Positions 16,834-27,344 of a DNA stretch of 64,000 nucleotides are shown one piece after another. The notes beneath the pieces are model-generated. The model was not told where the DNA came from and did no database searches. It saw only the letters and a program-made list of their open reading frames with translations. The stretch covers positions 62,001-126,000 of the forward strand of contig NZ_FYEE01000009.1 of the NCBI RefSeq assembly GCF_900187645.1. The letters are read 5' to 3'. The stretch comes from Pseudomonas sp. Irchel 3E20. GTDB lineage: Bacteria; Pseudomonadota; Gammaproteobacteria; Pseudomonadales; Pseudomonadaceae. The position numbers and the translations under genes are program-made. Position 1 is the stretch's first letter. Each line of letters begins with the position of its first letter.

Positions 16834-18882
16834 TTGTTCACGTCCCGTACCGCCCGACTGCTCGGCGCCTGGCTGTTGTGCGCCAGCGCCGCGCTGCATG
16901 CAGCCCCTGAACCCACCCCGGCCGCCGAGCCTGAGCCGGCCAAGGCCGAACTGTTGGTCGAGGGCGGTTTGCTCGGCGCCATCAGCTCCAGCATCGAACA
17001 AGTGCAAGACAAACTGGACCTCAACGAGCACCTGATCGACGCCTGGCGCTTACGGGCCGACCGCGCTGCGGATGAGGTGGGGCGCTTGGTCAACCAGCCG
17101 TCGCAGCGCTCGCCGTGGAGCGTGGCCGGGGATTTTGTGCTGTTGTCGGCCCTGTGGGTCGGTACCTTCGCCACCCTGAACCTGCTCGGGCGCTGGGCGG
17201 TGGCGCGTTTGCAGCGTCGCGGTTTTGTAAAGGCCCGCCCACGCCTGCTGGCGGTGTTGGGCTATGCCCTGCCCTGGACGTTGCCCGCGCTCATCTGCCT
17301 GCCCCTGACGCTGTACGTCAGCCACTGGCTGCCCACGTCGGTGGGCCGCGCCCTGGCTTTGTGTTTTGCCTATGCCACCAGCAGCGGGATTGTCTCCACC
17401 TCGGTGCTGCTGGGCGTGATCGTGATGTTCAACCTGGGGCACAAGCGCCCGGCGGTACGGATCATCCGCCACTACTGCCCGCAGCCGTTGTTCTTGATCG
17501 GCTTTCTCGCCGCTCTCAGCGATGCCCTGACCAGCCCGCAGATCGCCCGGCAATTGGGCTCCAACATCACCAGCAGCGTCGCGGTGCTCACCGGCCTGCT
17601 GGCCTCGGTGGTGTTCGGCCTGCTGGTGATCCGCCTGCGCCGCCCGGTGGCGCACCTGATCCGCAACCGCTCCCTGGCCCAGCGCTTGAAGCAACCGGCG
17701 CTACAGGAGTCGCTGCGGATTTTTTCCGGGTTGTGGTACTGGCCCATCCTCCTGATGGTGCTGGTGTCGGCAATCAACCTGATCGGCGCCGGCGAAGACA
17801 GCCAGAAAGCCCTGCGCTGCGCCCTGTTCACCACCGTGCTGCTGATTGCCACGGTGTTCCTCAGCACCCTGTTGCAGCACCTGTTCAGGTCCCGCAGCGC
17901 GGTGGCGGTGCAACGCAGCAGCGCCTATAAGGAACGCTTCCTCAGCCTGTTGCATGCGCTGTTGCGCATCGTCATGGCGGTTGCCTTTATCGAGATCCTG
18001 GGGCGCATCTGGGGTGTGTCGCTGTTCGAGTTTGCCCAGCGCAACGCCGTGGGCCGGGCCATCAGCGACTCGTTGAGCAGCATCGGCTTGATCCTGCTGG
18101 TCACCTGGCTGTTCTGGGTGGTGCTGGACACCGCCATTCAGGAAGCCCTCAAGCCACCGGCCAACAAGCGCTCCAGCCGCCAGCCCAGCACCCGGATCAA
18201 GACCATCCTGCCGCTGCTGCGCAACGCGGTGAAAATCATCCTGGTGGTGATCTGCGCCATCACCACCATGGCCAACCTGGGCATCAACGTCGCGCCGCTG
18301 TTGGCCGGTGCCGGGGTGGTGGGCCTGGCCATCGGTTTTGGTTCGCAGCAACTGGTGCAGGACGTGATTACCGGCCTGTTCATCATCATCGAAGACACCC
18401 TGTCCATCGGCGACTGGGTGGTGCTCGACTCCGGCCACGCCGGCACCGTCGAAGGCCTGACCATCCGCACCCTGCGCCTGCGCGACGGCAAGGGCTTCGT
18501 GCATTCGGTGCCGTTCGGCCAGATCAAAGCCGTCACCAACCAGTCGCGGCAGTTTGCCTATGCGTTCTTCTCGGTGCAGTTCACCTACGACACAGACGTG
18601 GACAAGGCCTTGGAGCTGATCCGCGAAACCGGCCATTCGATCCGCGAAGACAGCTTCCTCAAGTACAACCTGCAAGGCCCGCTGGAGGTATTCGGCGTCG
18701 ACAAGATGGACCTCAACGGCGTGACCCTCACGGCGCAGTTCCGCACCGTGTCCGGCGGCCAGTACGCGGTGAGCCGGGCGTTCAACCAGCGGCTGAAGAA
18801 ATTGGTGGATGGCGCGCCGCAGGTGCAGTTTGCACAGACGTTTGGCAATGCCGCTGCCGGGGCGCTTGCGCTGAGAGGCTGA
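16834..18882 (+). CDS. Mechanosensitive channel, MscS family, multi-helix type
   Basis: 682 residues. The signal peptide (about 1-24) is followed by a Pro/Ala/Glu-rich stretch and a short periplasmic region, then about ten membrane helices. The MscS core lies at about 460-640: pore helix region LLAGAGVVGLAIGFGSQQLV, then QDVITGLFIIIEDTLSIGDW, and the beta domain with GHAGTVEGLTIRTLRLRDG and VHSVPFGQIKAVTN. Such channels open on hypo-osmotic shock to release solutes. TTG 16834 is taken as the start because AAGGAG lies eight bases upstream and the signal peptide follows directly. Length fits the YbiO/MscK-like larger MscS relatives. No operon partner is evident. Confidence 0.88.
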   Translation: MFTSRTARLLGAWLLCASAALHAAPEPTPAAEPEPAKAELLVEGGLLGAISSSIEQVQDKLDLNEHLIDAWRLRADRAADEVGRLVNQPSQRSPWSVAGDFVLLSALWVGTFATLNLLGRWAVARLQRRGFVKARPRLLAVLGYALPWTLPALICLPLTLYVSHWLPTSVGRALALCFAYATSSGIVSTSVLLGVIVMFNLGHKRPAVRIIRHYCPQPLFLIGFLAALSDALTSPQIARQLGSNITSSVAVLTGLLASVVFGLLVIRLRRPVAHLIRNRSLAQRLKQPALQESLRIFSGLWYWPILLMVLVSAINLIGAGEDSQKALRCALFTTVLLIATVFLSTLLQHLFRSRSAVAVQRSSAYKERFLSLLHALLRIVMAVAFIEILGRIWGVSLFEFAQRNAVGRAISDSLSSIGLILLVTWLFWVVLDTAIQEALKPPANKRSSRQPSTRIKTILPLLRNAVKIILVVICAITTMANLGINVAPLLAGAGVVGLAIGFGSQQLVQDVITGLFIIIEDTLSIGDWVVLDSGHAGTVEGLTIRTLRLRDGKGFVHSVPFGQIKAVTNQSRQFAYAFFSVQFTYDTDVDKALELIRETGHSIREDSFLKYNLQGPLEVFGVDKMDLNGVTLTAQFRTVSGGQYAVSRAFNQRLKKLVDGAPQVQFAQTFGNAAAGALALRG

Positions 18883-18890
18883 TGCAACGC

Positions 18891-19040
18891 CTGTGGGAGC
18901 GCAGTATTCCCACCGCGATAAATGCTTGCCTGTACCGGCCTCATTGCGGGCAAGGCCCGCTTGTGGCGGGCGGGAACACCCCCAGCTCGACAACCGGCAA
19001 GTACCCCTGGGAGCGAGCCTGCTCGCGATGGTGGCGCCCA
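18891..19040. repeat. REP-type palindromic repeats
   Basis: The gap between the MscS and moxR genes holds sequences typical of Pseudomonas REP elements: a hairpin around CATTGCGGGCAAGGCCCGC (18941-18960) and the string GGGAGCGAGCCTGCTCGCGA (19009-19028). The two belong to different REP classes. They may also act as transcript-end hairpins for the upstream gene. Confidence 0.6.
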
Positions 19041-19171
19041 TCCGGCCTCTGTAGTGACGGCTAGCGGCGAAAAAGCCGTTAGTCGCCACCCCCCGCGATG
19101 GATTAAAGTAGCCACCCCAGCCCGCGGGTTATTTCGACGCCTCGGGCCACCCCTTCCAGGAACCGTCATCG

Positions 19172-20131
<960 letters not shown>

Positions 20132-20136
20132 GCCCC

Positions 20137-21075
20137 ATGGCCGCCAGCGAACCGGGAATCCGCGTCAGCCTGGGTGAGTTGATCCAGATGCGCCACCGCG
20201 TGCGCGAAGTGCAGCTGTTTTCCACCCCCAGCCAGCGCAGCCCGCTGATCGGCCTGCACCACTCCAAGCTGCGCGGGCGCGGCGTGGACTTCGACCAGGT
20301 GCGGGTCTACCAGGCCGGCGACGACGTGCGCACCATCGACTGGCGCGTCACCGCCCGCACCCAGGAACCCCACACCAAGCTGTTCCACGAAGAGCGCGAG
20401 CGGCCGATTTTTATCATGGTCGAACAAAGCCGCCGGTTGTTCTTCGGCTCCGGGCTGATGTTCAAATCGGTGCTCGCCGCCCAGGCCGCCAGCCTCATCG
20501 GTTGGGCCGCACTGGGCCACAACGACCGGGTCGGCGGCCTGGTGTTCGGCGACAACCAGCACTACGAAGTCAAGCCGCGGCGCAGCAAGCAGAGCCTGCT
20601 GCAACTGCTCAACCGCCTCGTGCGGGTCAACCAGGGCCTGGGCACCGACAGCGAACCAGACCGCGACGCCCTGGGCATGGCCCTGCGCCGCGCCCGCGAG
20701 GTGCTGCGCCCCGGTAGCCTGGTGATCGTGATCTGCGACGAACGCGCCTTGTCCGACGGCGCCGAACAGCAATTGAGCCTGCTGTCGCGCCATTGCGACC
20801 TGCTGTTGCTGCCGCTGTCCGACCCGCTGGACCACGCCCTGCCCGCCGCCGGCCTGTTGCGTTTCGCCGAACGCGGCGCGCAACTGGAACTGGACACCCT
20901 CAACTACGACTTGCGCCAGGCCTACCGCGCCCAGAGCGAAGCGCGCATCGCCCGTTGGGAACTGCTGGCGCAAAAACTGCGGGTGCTGCTGATGCCCCTG
21001 AGTACCCAAAGCGAGATGGTCGAGCAACTGCGCGAATACCTGAACCCGCAGCAGCGCCCGGGGAAAACCCCATGA
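20137..21075 (+). CDS. DUF58 domain protein of the Bat operon
   Basis: 312 residues, probably soluble. The diagnostic DUF58 motif is GDDVRTIDWRVTARTQEPHT (about residues 60-80), followed by a VWA-like fold with FIMVEQSRRLFFGSG in place of a strict metal site. DUF58 proteins always accompany MoxR ATPases and are presumed adaptors. ATG 20137 follows the moxR stop by five bases. Its own stop overlaps the next start (ATGA, 21072-21075). The frame is open further upstream inside moxR but homology starts here. Confidence 0.9.
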   Translation: MAASEPGIRVSLGELIQMRHRVREVQLFSTPSQRSPLIGLHHSKLRGRGVDFDQVRVYQAGDDVRTIDWRVTARTQEPHTKLFHEERERPIFIMVEQSRRLFFGSGLMFKSVLAAQAASLIGWAALGHNDRVGGLVFGDNQHYEVKPRRSKQSLLQLLNRLVRVNQGLGTDSEPDRDALGMALRRAREVLRPGSLVIVICDERALSDGAEQQLSLLSRHCDLLLLPLSDPLDHALPAAGLLRFAERGAQLELDTLNYDLRQAYRAQSEARIARWELLAQKLRVLLMPLSTQSEMVEQLREYLNPQQRPGKTP

Positions 21076-21566
21076 ACGAACTGGCGCAGTTGCAACCGCT
21101 GATCGCCCCGCCGCCCGTGGCGTTCTGGCCGCCCGCGCCGGGCTGGTGGCTGCTGGCATTGCTGCTGCCGGCACTGGGGTTCGGCCTGTGGCAACTGCGG
21201 CGCTTCCTGCCACGCCGGGCACCGCTGGCCCGCACCGAACAACCCCTGGACCCAGTGCGCCTCGCCGCCCTGGCCGAACTGGCGCTGCTGCCCAAACCCT
21301 ACGACGGCGCACCGGCCGGCGCCTGGCTGCAACAGCTCAATGGCCTGCTCAAGCGCCTGTGCCGCAACCACTACCCCTATAGCCAGAGCCACACCCTCAA
21401 TGGCCGCAAATGGCTGGCGTTCCTCGACAACCGCTGCCCGGCCGCTGGCCTGACACGCTGGATGGTGTTGGTCGAAGGCGCCTACAAGCCCGAATGCAAG
21501 CTCGACGACAAGGCCATCGCCGGCCTGACCCAAGCGGTCGAAACCTGGATCCGCAAACATGTTTGA
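21072..21566 (+). CDS. DUF4381 membrane protein of the Bat operon
   Basis: 164 residues. One N-terminal membrane helix (APGWWLLALLLPALGFGLWQ) is preceded by the Pro-rich LIAPPPVAFWPPAP segment characteristic of DUF4381. The cytosolic remainder is helical (LAALAELALLPKPYDGAPAG, then WLAFLDNRCPAAGLTRW). It is a standard member of the Bat operon between the DUF58 and first VWA genes, overlapping both (4 and 8 bases). The molecular role is unknown; it is probably a membrane scaffold. Confidence 0.88.
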   Translation: MNELAQLQPLIAPPPVAFWPPAPGWWLLALLLPALGFGLWQLRRFLPRRAPLARTEQPLDPVRLAALAELALLPKPYDGAPAGAWLQQLNGLLKRLCRNHYPYSQSHTLNGRKWLAFLDNRCPAAGLTRWMVLVEGAYKPECKLDDKAIAGLTQAVETWIRKHV

Positions 21567-22635
21567 GTTCGCCTGGCCCTGGCTCTTCGCCCTGCTGCCG
21601 CTGCCCTGGCTGCTGCGCATCCTGCTGCCGGTGGCCGACAGCGGCGAGCCGGCCCTGAGCGTCAGCTTCCTCGCCGACCTCGAAGGCCTGGCCCGGCGCC
21701 GCGCCCGGGCCAACCTGCCCACTTGGCGCCAGCAGGCCCCGTTTATCCTGTTGTGGCTGTTGCTGCTGGGCGCCGCCGCCCGCCCGCAATGGCTCGGCGA
21801 GCCGCTACCGATTGCCGCCAGTGGCCGCGACCTGCTGGTGGCGGTGGACGTCTCCGGTTCGATGGACTTCCCCGACATGCAATGGCAAGACGAAGACGTC
21901 AGCCGCCTGACCCTGGTCAAGCACCTGCTGGGCGACTTCCTGGAGCAGCGCGAAGGCGATCGCGTAGGCCTGATCCTGTTCGGCAGCCAGGCCTACTTGC
22001 AGGCTCCGCTGACCTTCGACCGCCACACCGTGCGCACCTGGCTCGACGAAGCCCGCATCGGCATCGCTGGCAAGAACACCGCCATCGGCGACGCCATCGG
22101 CCTGGGCCTCAAGCGCCTGCGCCAACGCCCGGCCCAGAGCCGGGTGCTGATCCTGGTCACGGACGGTGCCAACAACGGCGGCGAAATCGACCCACTCACC
22201 GCCGCACGGCTGGCGGCTGAAGAAGGCGTAACCATCTACCCCATCGGCATCGGCGCCGACCCACAGCAAAGCGGCACCCTGAGCGTACTGGGGGTCAACC
22301 CGAGCCTGGACCTGGACGAACCGACCCTAGAAGACATCGCCCGGGTCACCGGCGGGCGCTACTTCCGCGCCCGCGATGCCGAGCAATTGCAGGCTATCCG
22401 CAACACCCTCGACCAACTCGAACCCGTCACCCAGCAACCGACCCAGGCCCGCCCCGCCCAGGGCCTTTACCACTGGCCCCTGGCGCTGGCCCTGTTGCTG
22501 AGCATGCTGCTGGTGGTGCGCGAGCGCTGGCCGGATAACCCGGTGCAACGCCTGCTCAACAAAAAGCACTTCCTGCAACCGCTGCCAGACTGGCGCCAAC
22601 GGCTTAAACGCCTGCGGCTGCGGAGGCGCCGATGA
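21559..22635 (+). CDS. batA: VWA domain membrane protein (BatA type)
   Basis: 358 residues. Two N-terminal helices (about 5-22 and 57-73) precede a VWA domain. It has an intact metal-ion-dependent adhesion site: DVSGSMD at about 95-101, with later contributions from GKNTAIGDAIG and VTDGANNGGEIDP. A C-terminal helix (WPLALALLLSMLLVVRE, about 305-322) anchors the other side. It is inner-membrane anchored with the VWA domain likely facing the periplasm. Partner proteins should bind through the Mg2+ site. The gene overlaps its neighbours by 8 and 4 bases. Confidence 0.9.
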   Translation: MFEFAWPWLFALLPLPWLLRILLPVADSGEPALSVSFLADLEGLARRRARANLPTWRQQAPFILLWLLLLGAAARPQWLGEPLPIAASGRDLLVAVDVSGSMDFPDMQWQDEDVSRLTLVKHLLGDFLEQREGDRVGLILFGSQAYLQAPLTFDRHTVRTWLDEARIGIAGKNTAIGDAIGLGLKRLRQRPAQSRVLILVTDGANNGGEIDPLTAARLAAEEGVTIYPIGIGADPQQSGTLSVLGVNPSLDLDEPTLEDIARVTGGRYFRARDAEQLQAIRNTLDQLEPVTQQPTQARPAQGLYHWPLALALLLSMLLVVRERWPDNPVQRLLNKKHFLQPLPDWRQRLKRLRLRRRR

Positions 22636-24356
22636 TTGCCCTCTGGCCGCAATGGCTGCGCCCCGGCTGGCTACTGGTGCTGCCCCTGCTGGGGTGGTTG
22701 CTGTGGCACCTGTGGCACCGGCAAAAACGCGCCGGGCGCTGGCAGATGATTCTGCCGCCCGCCTTCCACCGCGTGCTGCTCACCGGCGGCAATGGCCGCG
22801 AAAGCCGCTTACCGTGGATCGTGCTGGGGCTGGCGTGGCTGTTGGCCGTGCTGGCGCTGCTCGGCCCCAGTTGGGAACGCGTGGAGCAAACCAGCCAGAA
22901 ACCCGCCGACCCGCTGGTGGTGGTACTGGAATTGACCCCGCAAATGCTCGCCAGCGACGTCACGCCCAATCGCCTGGAACAAGCGCGGCGCAAACTGCTG
23001 GACCTACTGCACTACCGCAGCGACGCGCAGACCGCCATCGTCGTCTACGCCGGCAGCGCCCACACCCTGGTGCCGCTGTCCGATGACCTGGCCACCAGCC
23101 GCAACCTGCTGGAAACCCTCAAGCCCTCGATCATGCCCCAACCCGGGCAACGCGCCGACCTGGCGGTGGAAAAGGCCCTGACCCTGCTCCAACGCGGCGC
23201 CCTCGGCCAGGGCCGCATCCTGCTGATCGGCTCGACCCTGTCGGAGCAGGAACGCCAAGGCATCCGCCAGGCCCTGGGCAGCCACGGCCCGCAGTGGCTG
23301 ATGCTCGGCATCGGCAGCCGCGAAGGCGCGCCCGTGACCCAGGAGGACGGCAGCCTGCTCAAGGACGAACAAGGGGCGATTCTCGTCTCTCGCCTGGACA
23401 GCCCCAGCCTCAGGGCCTTTGCCAATGACTTGGGCGGGCGCTACCGCCAGGCGCGCCTGGACGACAACGACCTGCGCGGCCTCGGCCTGTTGGACGGCCC
23501 CCGCGCCTTGCGCAGCGACGGCCAGACCCTGCGCCTGGACACCTGGGCCGACCAGGGCCATTGGCTGCTACTGCCATTGTTGCTGCTGGCCGCGTGCGCC
23601 GGGCGCCGGGGCTGGCTGTTTTGCCTGCCGCTGCTGTTCATGCTGCCGCAGCCCAGCCAGGCCCTGGACTTCAACGACCTGTGGCTGCGCCCAGACCAAC
23701 AGGGCCAGCGCCTGCTGGAGCAACAGCGCCCACTGGAGGCCGCCCGGCACTTCCAGGACCCGCAGTGGCAAGGCGTGGCCCTGTATGAAGCCGGCGACTA
23801 CGCCACTGCCGCCGAGCGCTTCGCCCAGGGCAACGACGCCCGCGCCCACTACAATCGCGGTAACGCCCTGGCCCGCAGCGGCGAACTGGAGGCCGCGCTG
23901 GACGCTTACGAACAGGCCCTTGAGCGGCAACCCGAGTTGCAACCGGCCCTGCGCAACAAAGCCCTGATCGAACGCTTGCTCCAGCAACAGCCGCCCGCCG
24001 CGCAAGCCACCCAGCCGCCGACCGACAACAACGGCGAACCGGCGCAGTCCAACCCCGGCGCCACGCCCCAGGCCGGCGACAGCGACCAGCCGTCCACCGA
24101 ACAACCTTCGGCCGCAGGTGAAGGGCAACCCCAGGAGCCACGGCAACCGGGCCATACTGACAACCCGCCCGGCGAGCCGAGTGATGACGCCACCACCACC
24201 CCGCCCCTGCGCGGCGCCGTGGCGGGCAGCGACGAAGAACACCGCCAGGCACTGGAACAGTGGCTGCGCCAGATCCCCGACGACCCGGGCGAGCTGCTCA
24301 AGCGCAAGTTCTGGTACGAACAGCAACACCAACAGGATCAGGGAAAAACTCGATGA
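22632..24356 (+). CDS. batB: VWA and TPR protein (BatB/BatC fusion type)
   Basis: 574 residues. Helices near 10-28 and 60-78 are followed by a VWA domain at about 90-300, a further hydrophobic stretch near 315-345, TPR repeats at about 365-460 (ARAHYNRGNALARSGELEAA), and a low-complexity Gln/Pro-rich tail. In other bacteria VWA (BatB) and TPR (BatC) are separate; here they are fused. The metal-site motif DxSxS is replaced by E100-L-T102-P-Q104 (VVVLELTPQML), so metal binding is probably lost in this VWA. It overlaps batA and batD by 4 bases each and presumably functions in one membrane complex with them. Confidence 0.88.
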   Translation: MIALWPQWLRPGWLLVLPLLGWLLWHLWHRQKRAGRWQMILPPAFHRVLLTGGNGRESRLPWIVLGLAWLLAVLALLGPSWERVEQTSQKPADPLVVVLELTPQMLASDVTPNRLEQARRKLLDLLHYRSDAQTAIVVYAGSAHTLVPLSDDLATSRNLLETLKPSIMPQPGQRADLAVEKALTLLQRGALGQGRILLIGSTLSEQERQGIRQALGSHGPQWLMLGIGSREGAPVTQEDGSLLKDEQGAILVSRLDSPSLRAFANDLGGRYRQARLDDNDLRGLGLLDGPRALRSDGQTLRLDTWADQGHWLLLPLLLLAACAGRRGWLFCLPLLFMLPQPSQALDFNDLWLRPDQQGQRLLEQQRPLEAARHFQDPQWQGVALYEAGDYATAAERFAQGNDARAHYNRGNALARSGELEAALDAYEQALERQPELQPALRNKALIERLLQQQPPAAQATQPPTDNNGEPAQSNPGATPQAGDSDQPSTEQPSAAGEGQPQEPRQPGHTDNPPGEPSDDATTTPPLRGAVAGSDEEHRQALEQWLRQIPDDPGELLKRKFWYEQQHQQDQGKTR

Positions 24357-25981
24357 CCCGCTGCGCCCTTCTCTTGCTTGCCCTGACGCTCTGCGCCACC
24401 CAGGCCCAGGCCGCGCAACTGCTCGCCAGTGTCGACCGCAGCCGCCTGAACGCGGGCGAAACCGTGGAACTGACCCTCGAATCCAACGACGTCACCCTGT
24501 TCGGCAAACCCGACCTGACGCCCCTGGATAACCTGTTCGAGGTACGCGGCACACGCCAGGTCAACCAGCTCACCACCCTGGGCGACGACAGCCGCGCCAC
24601 CACGCGCTGGATCATCACCCTGCTGCCGCGGCGCACCGGCAGCGTAGAAATCCCATCGCTGCAACTGGGCCAGGCCCAAAGCCCGGCCATCGCCCTGCAA
24701 GTGCTGGAAAGCGCCACCAACGAGCGCGTCGACAACCTGCAAGCGGTGTTCATCGACGCCAGCCTCGACCAGGCCAGCGTCTATGTACAGGCCCAGGCCA
24801 TCCTGACCCTGCGCATCTACCACTCGGTGTCGCTGTACGACGACAGCAGCCTGACCCCACTGCACATCCCCGACGCGCGTATCGAACAATTGGGGGAATC
24901 GCGCACCTACGAAAAGCTCATCAACGGCCTGCGCCACGGCGTGATCGAGTTGCGCTACGCGATCTACCCGCAACACAGCGGCGAACTGCTGATCCCCGCC
25001 CAAGTGTTCAGCGCCACGCTGGTGGACACCGAGAACGGCCAGCCCCCACGGCAGGGCAAGTTGATGCGCGTCAGCTCGGCGCAAATACCCCTGGAGGTCA
25101 AGGCCAAACCCGCCGCCTACCCGGCCGACACGCCCTGGTTGCCGGCCCGCAGCCTAAGCCTGAGCGAAAGCTGGAACCCCGATCCGGCGCACAGCCAGGT
25201 CGGCGACTCCTTGACCCGCAGCCTGACCCTCAAGGCCGAAGGCCTGTCCAGCGCCCAGTTGCCACCGCTGCCGGCCACCGTCGTCAACGGCTTGCGCCGC
25301 TACCCGGACCAACCAGTGCTGAGCAACCAGAACACCGAACGCGGCCTGATCGGCAGCCGCGAAGACCGCGAGGCCCTGGTGCCCAGCCGCAGCGGCACCT
25401 TCGAGCTGCCGGCCGTGGAGGTGGTGTGGTGGAACACCCATGAAGATCATCTGGAGCGCAGCAGCCTGCCGGCGCGCACCCTGCAAGTGGCGGTCAACCC
25501 CAGCCTGGTGGTCGATACCCCGGCCAGCGCCACGCCAGGCACCGCGCCCGCCGACAACCGCGCGCTGTGGCCATGGCAACTGAGCACCCTGGTGCTGGCC
25601 ATCACCACCCTGCTGGGTTTCGGCCTGTGGTGGCGCGCACGCTGGCAACCCGCGATCCTGCGCGCCACGCAAACCGGCCCGAGCCCGCGCACCCTGCTGG
25701 ACGACCTCAAGCGCGCCAGCCTGGCCAACGACCCGCAAGCCACGCGCCAGGCCCTGGACGCCTGGGCCCGGCAGCAGGCAGAAACCCTGGCCGACATGGC
25801 GGCGCGCTTCGTGCCCTTGTCCGATGCCCTGGACGGTCTCAACGGCGCGCTCTACAGCGAAACCGGCCAGCACTGGCAAGGCGAAGACCTGTGGCGCGCG
25901 ATCCGCACCCTGCCCCAAAGCGAACGCGTGCAAGACCCAGTCAGCGACAACGGCAGCCTGCCGCCGCTTTATCCCAAATGA
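24353..25981 (+). CDS. batD: BatD family membrane protein
   Basis: 542 residues. The signal peptide MTRCALLLLALTLCATQAQA is followed by a large periplasmic, beta-sandwich-rich region (AQLLASVDRSRLNAGETVEL at the start, typical of BatD/oxygen-tolerance proteins). A C-terminal helix at about 405-425 (STLVLAITTLLGFGLWW) is followed by a cytosolic helical tail. It is the last gene of the Bat operon. Bat systems have been linked to stress tolerance in Bacteroides and Leptospira, but the Pseudomonas function is unsettled. ATG 24353 overlaps the previous stop; a 65-nt palindrome lies just after the stop. Confidence 0.88.
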   Translation: MTRCALLLLALTLCATQAQAAQLLASVDRSRLNAGETVELTLESNDVTLFGKPDLTPLDNLFEVRGTRQVNQLTTLGDDSRATTRWIITLLPRRTGSVEIPSLQLGQAQSPAIALQVLESATNERVDNLQAVFIDASLDQASVYVQAQAILTLRIYHSVSLYDDSSLTPLHIPDARIEQLGESRTYEKLINGLRHGVIELRYAIYPQHSGELLIPAQVFSATLVDTENGQPPRQGKLMRVSSAQIPLEVKAKPAAYPADTPWLPARSLSLSESWNPDPAHSQVGDSLTRSLTLKAEGLSSAQLPPLPATVVNGLRRYPDQPVLSNQNTERGLIGSREDREALVPSRSGTFELPAVEVVWWNTHEDHLERSSLPARTLQVAVNPSLVVDTPASATPGTAPADNRALWPWQLSTLVLAITTLLGFGLWWRARWQPAILRATQTGPSPRTLLDDLKRASLANDPQATRQALDAWARQQAETLADMAARFVPLSDALDGLNGALYSETGQHWQGEDLWRAIRTLPQSERVQDPVSDNGSLPPLYPK

Positions 25982-25999
25982 TTTTTTGTCTGTTGCCAG

Positions 26000-26064
26000 G
26001 TAGCAAGCGCGCTCGCCCGCGCTGGGGGGCGCAGCGCCCCTGGGCGGGCGAGCGCGCTTGCTAC
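26000..26064. repeat. 65-nt near-perfect palindrome (REPIN-like) between batD and sbcD
   Basis: Arms of 21 bases (GTAGCAAGCGCGCTCGCCCGC at 26000-26020 and its exact complement at 26044-26064) flank a centre that is itself nearly symmetric (GGGCGC-A-GCGCCC). It shares the GTAGCAAGCG terminus with repeats at 41.0 and 57.6 kb. As a transcript it would form a very stable hairpin that could end the Bat operon or protect its 3' end. Confidence 0.8.
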
Positions 26065-26099
26065 AACAACAACCCTCGCTGAATTTCACGGAGTCTGCC

Positions 26100-27344
26100 T
26101 TGCGTCTGTTTCACACTTCCGACTGGCACCTTGGGCAAAACCTGCACGGCCAGGATCGCGATTTCGAGCACAGCTGCTTCCTCGCATGGCTGTTGCGCCA
26201 ACTGGCGGCAGAACAGCCCGATGCGCTGCTGATCGCCGGCGATATCTTCGACACCGTCAACCCGCCGGTCACCGCCCAGGAGCGGCTCTACGACTTCATC
26301 GTCAGTGCCCATGAGCAACAGCCGACGCTGACCATCGTGATGATCGCCGGCAACCATGACTCTGGTTCACGCATCGAACTGCCCGCGCCGCTGATGCGCC
26401 GTTTGCGCACCCACGCCATTGGCCGCGTGCTGTGGCTCGACGATGGCCAGCTAGACGCCGAACGCCTGCTCATTGCGTTGCCACGGGCCGACGGCACCCT
26501 CGGCGCCTGGTGCCTGGCGCTGCCCTTCCTGCGCCCGGCCGAAGTCACCGGTACGCACCTGGGCGACGACTACCTGCGCGGTATCGGCCAGGTGCACGAA
26601 GGGCTGATCGCTGCCGCCAACGCTCGACGCGAGCCGGGCCAGGCCCTGATCGCCATCAGCCACGCCCACATGGCCGGCGGTTCGGTGTCCGAAGACTCCG
26701 AGCGCAGCCTGATTATTGGCAACGCCCAGGCCCTGCCCGCCAGCCTGTTCGGCCCCAGCATCAGCTACGTCGCCCTCGGCCACCTGCACAAGCCGCAGAA
26801 GGTCAACGGCGAAGCGCGTATCCGCTACTGCGGCTCACCCATCCCGCTGTCGTTCTCGGAAATCGGCTACCAGCACCAGATCCTCGACGTGCGCCTGCGC
26901 GGCGAAACCCTGGTCAGCGTCGAGCCACGGCTGATTCCCCGCGCCGTCAACCTGCAACGCCTGGGTCCGGCACCCTTGGCCGACATCCTCGTGCAACTGG
27001 CCGACCTGCCCGACATCGACCTGCTCGCCGACACCCAGCGCCAACCCTGGCTGGAGGTGCGGGTGCGCCTCGACGAGCCGCAACCGGACCTGCGCCAACA
27101 GGTGGAAACCGCCCTGCAAGGCAAAGCCGTGCGCCTGGTGCGCATCGCCGCCGAGTACGCCGGCACCGGCAGCCGCGAGGGCGAGGCCGACGGCGCGCGC
27201 CTGATCGAGTTGGACCAACTCACGCCCCAGGAGCTGTTCAGCCGCGCCTGGCACGACAGCTATGGCAGTGCGGTCGATGAACAGACCCTGAGCGACTTTG
27301 CCCAACTGCTGCAAGACGTGCAGATGCAGAGCGAACAACCATGA
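26100..27344 (+). CDS. sbcD: SbcCD exonuclease subunit D
   Basis: 414 residues; Mre11-type Mn2+ nuclease that, with SbcC, trims hairpins and protein-blocked DNA ends. All phosphoesterase motifs are present: TSDWHLGQNLHG (start), AGDIFDTVNPP, AGNHDSGSRIELP, ISHAHMAGGS and LGHLHKPQ. I take TTG 26100 as the start because it gives MRLFHTSDWH, the usual N-terminus, with CGGAG upstream. The stop overlaps the sbcC ATG by 4 bases, so the two subunits are translationally coupled. Confidence 0.93.
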   Translation: MRLFHTSDWHLGQNLHGQDRDFEHSCFLAWLLRQLAAEQPDALLIAGDIFDTVNPPVTAQERLYDFIVSAHEQQPTLTIVMIAGNHDSGSRIELPAPLMRRLRTHAIGRVLWLDDGQLDAERLLIALPRADGTLGAWCLALPFLRPAEVTGTHLGDDYLRGIGQVHEGLIAAANARREPGQALIAISHAHMAGGSVSEDSERSLIIGNAQALPASLFGPSISYVALGHLHKPQKVNGEARIRYCGSPIPLSFSEIGYQHQILDVRLRGETLVSVEPRLIPRAVNLQRLGPAPLADILVQLADLPDIDLLADTQRQPWLEVRVRLDEPQPDLRQQVETALQGKAVRLVRIAAEYAGTGSREGEADGARLIELDQLTPQELFSRAWHDSYGSAVDEQTLSDFAQLLQDVQMQSEQP

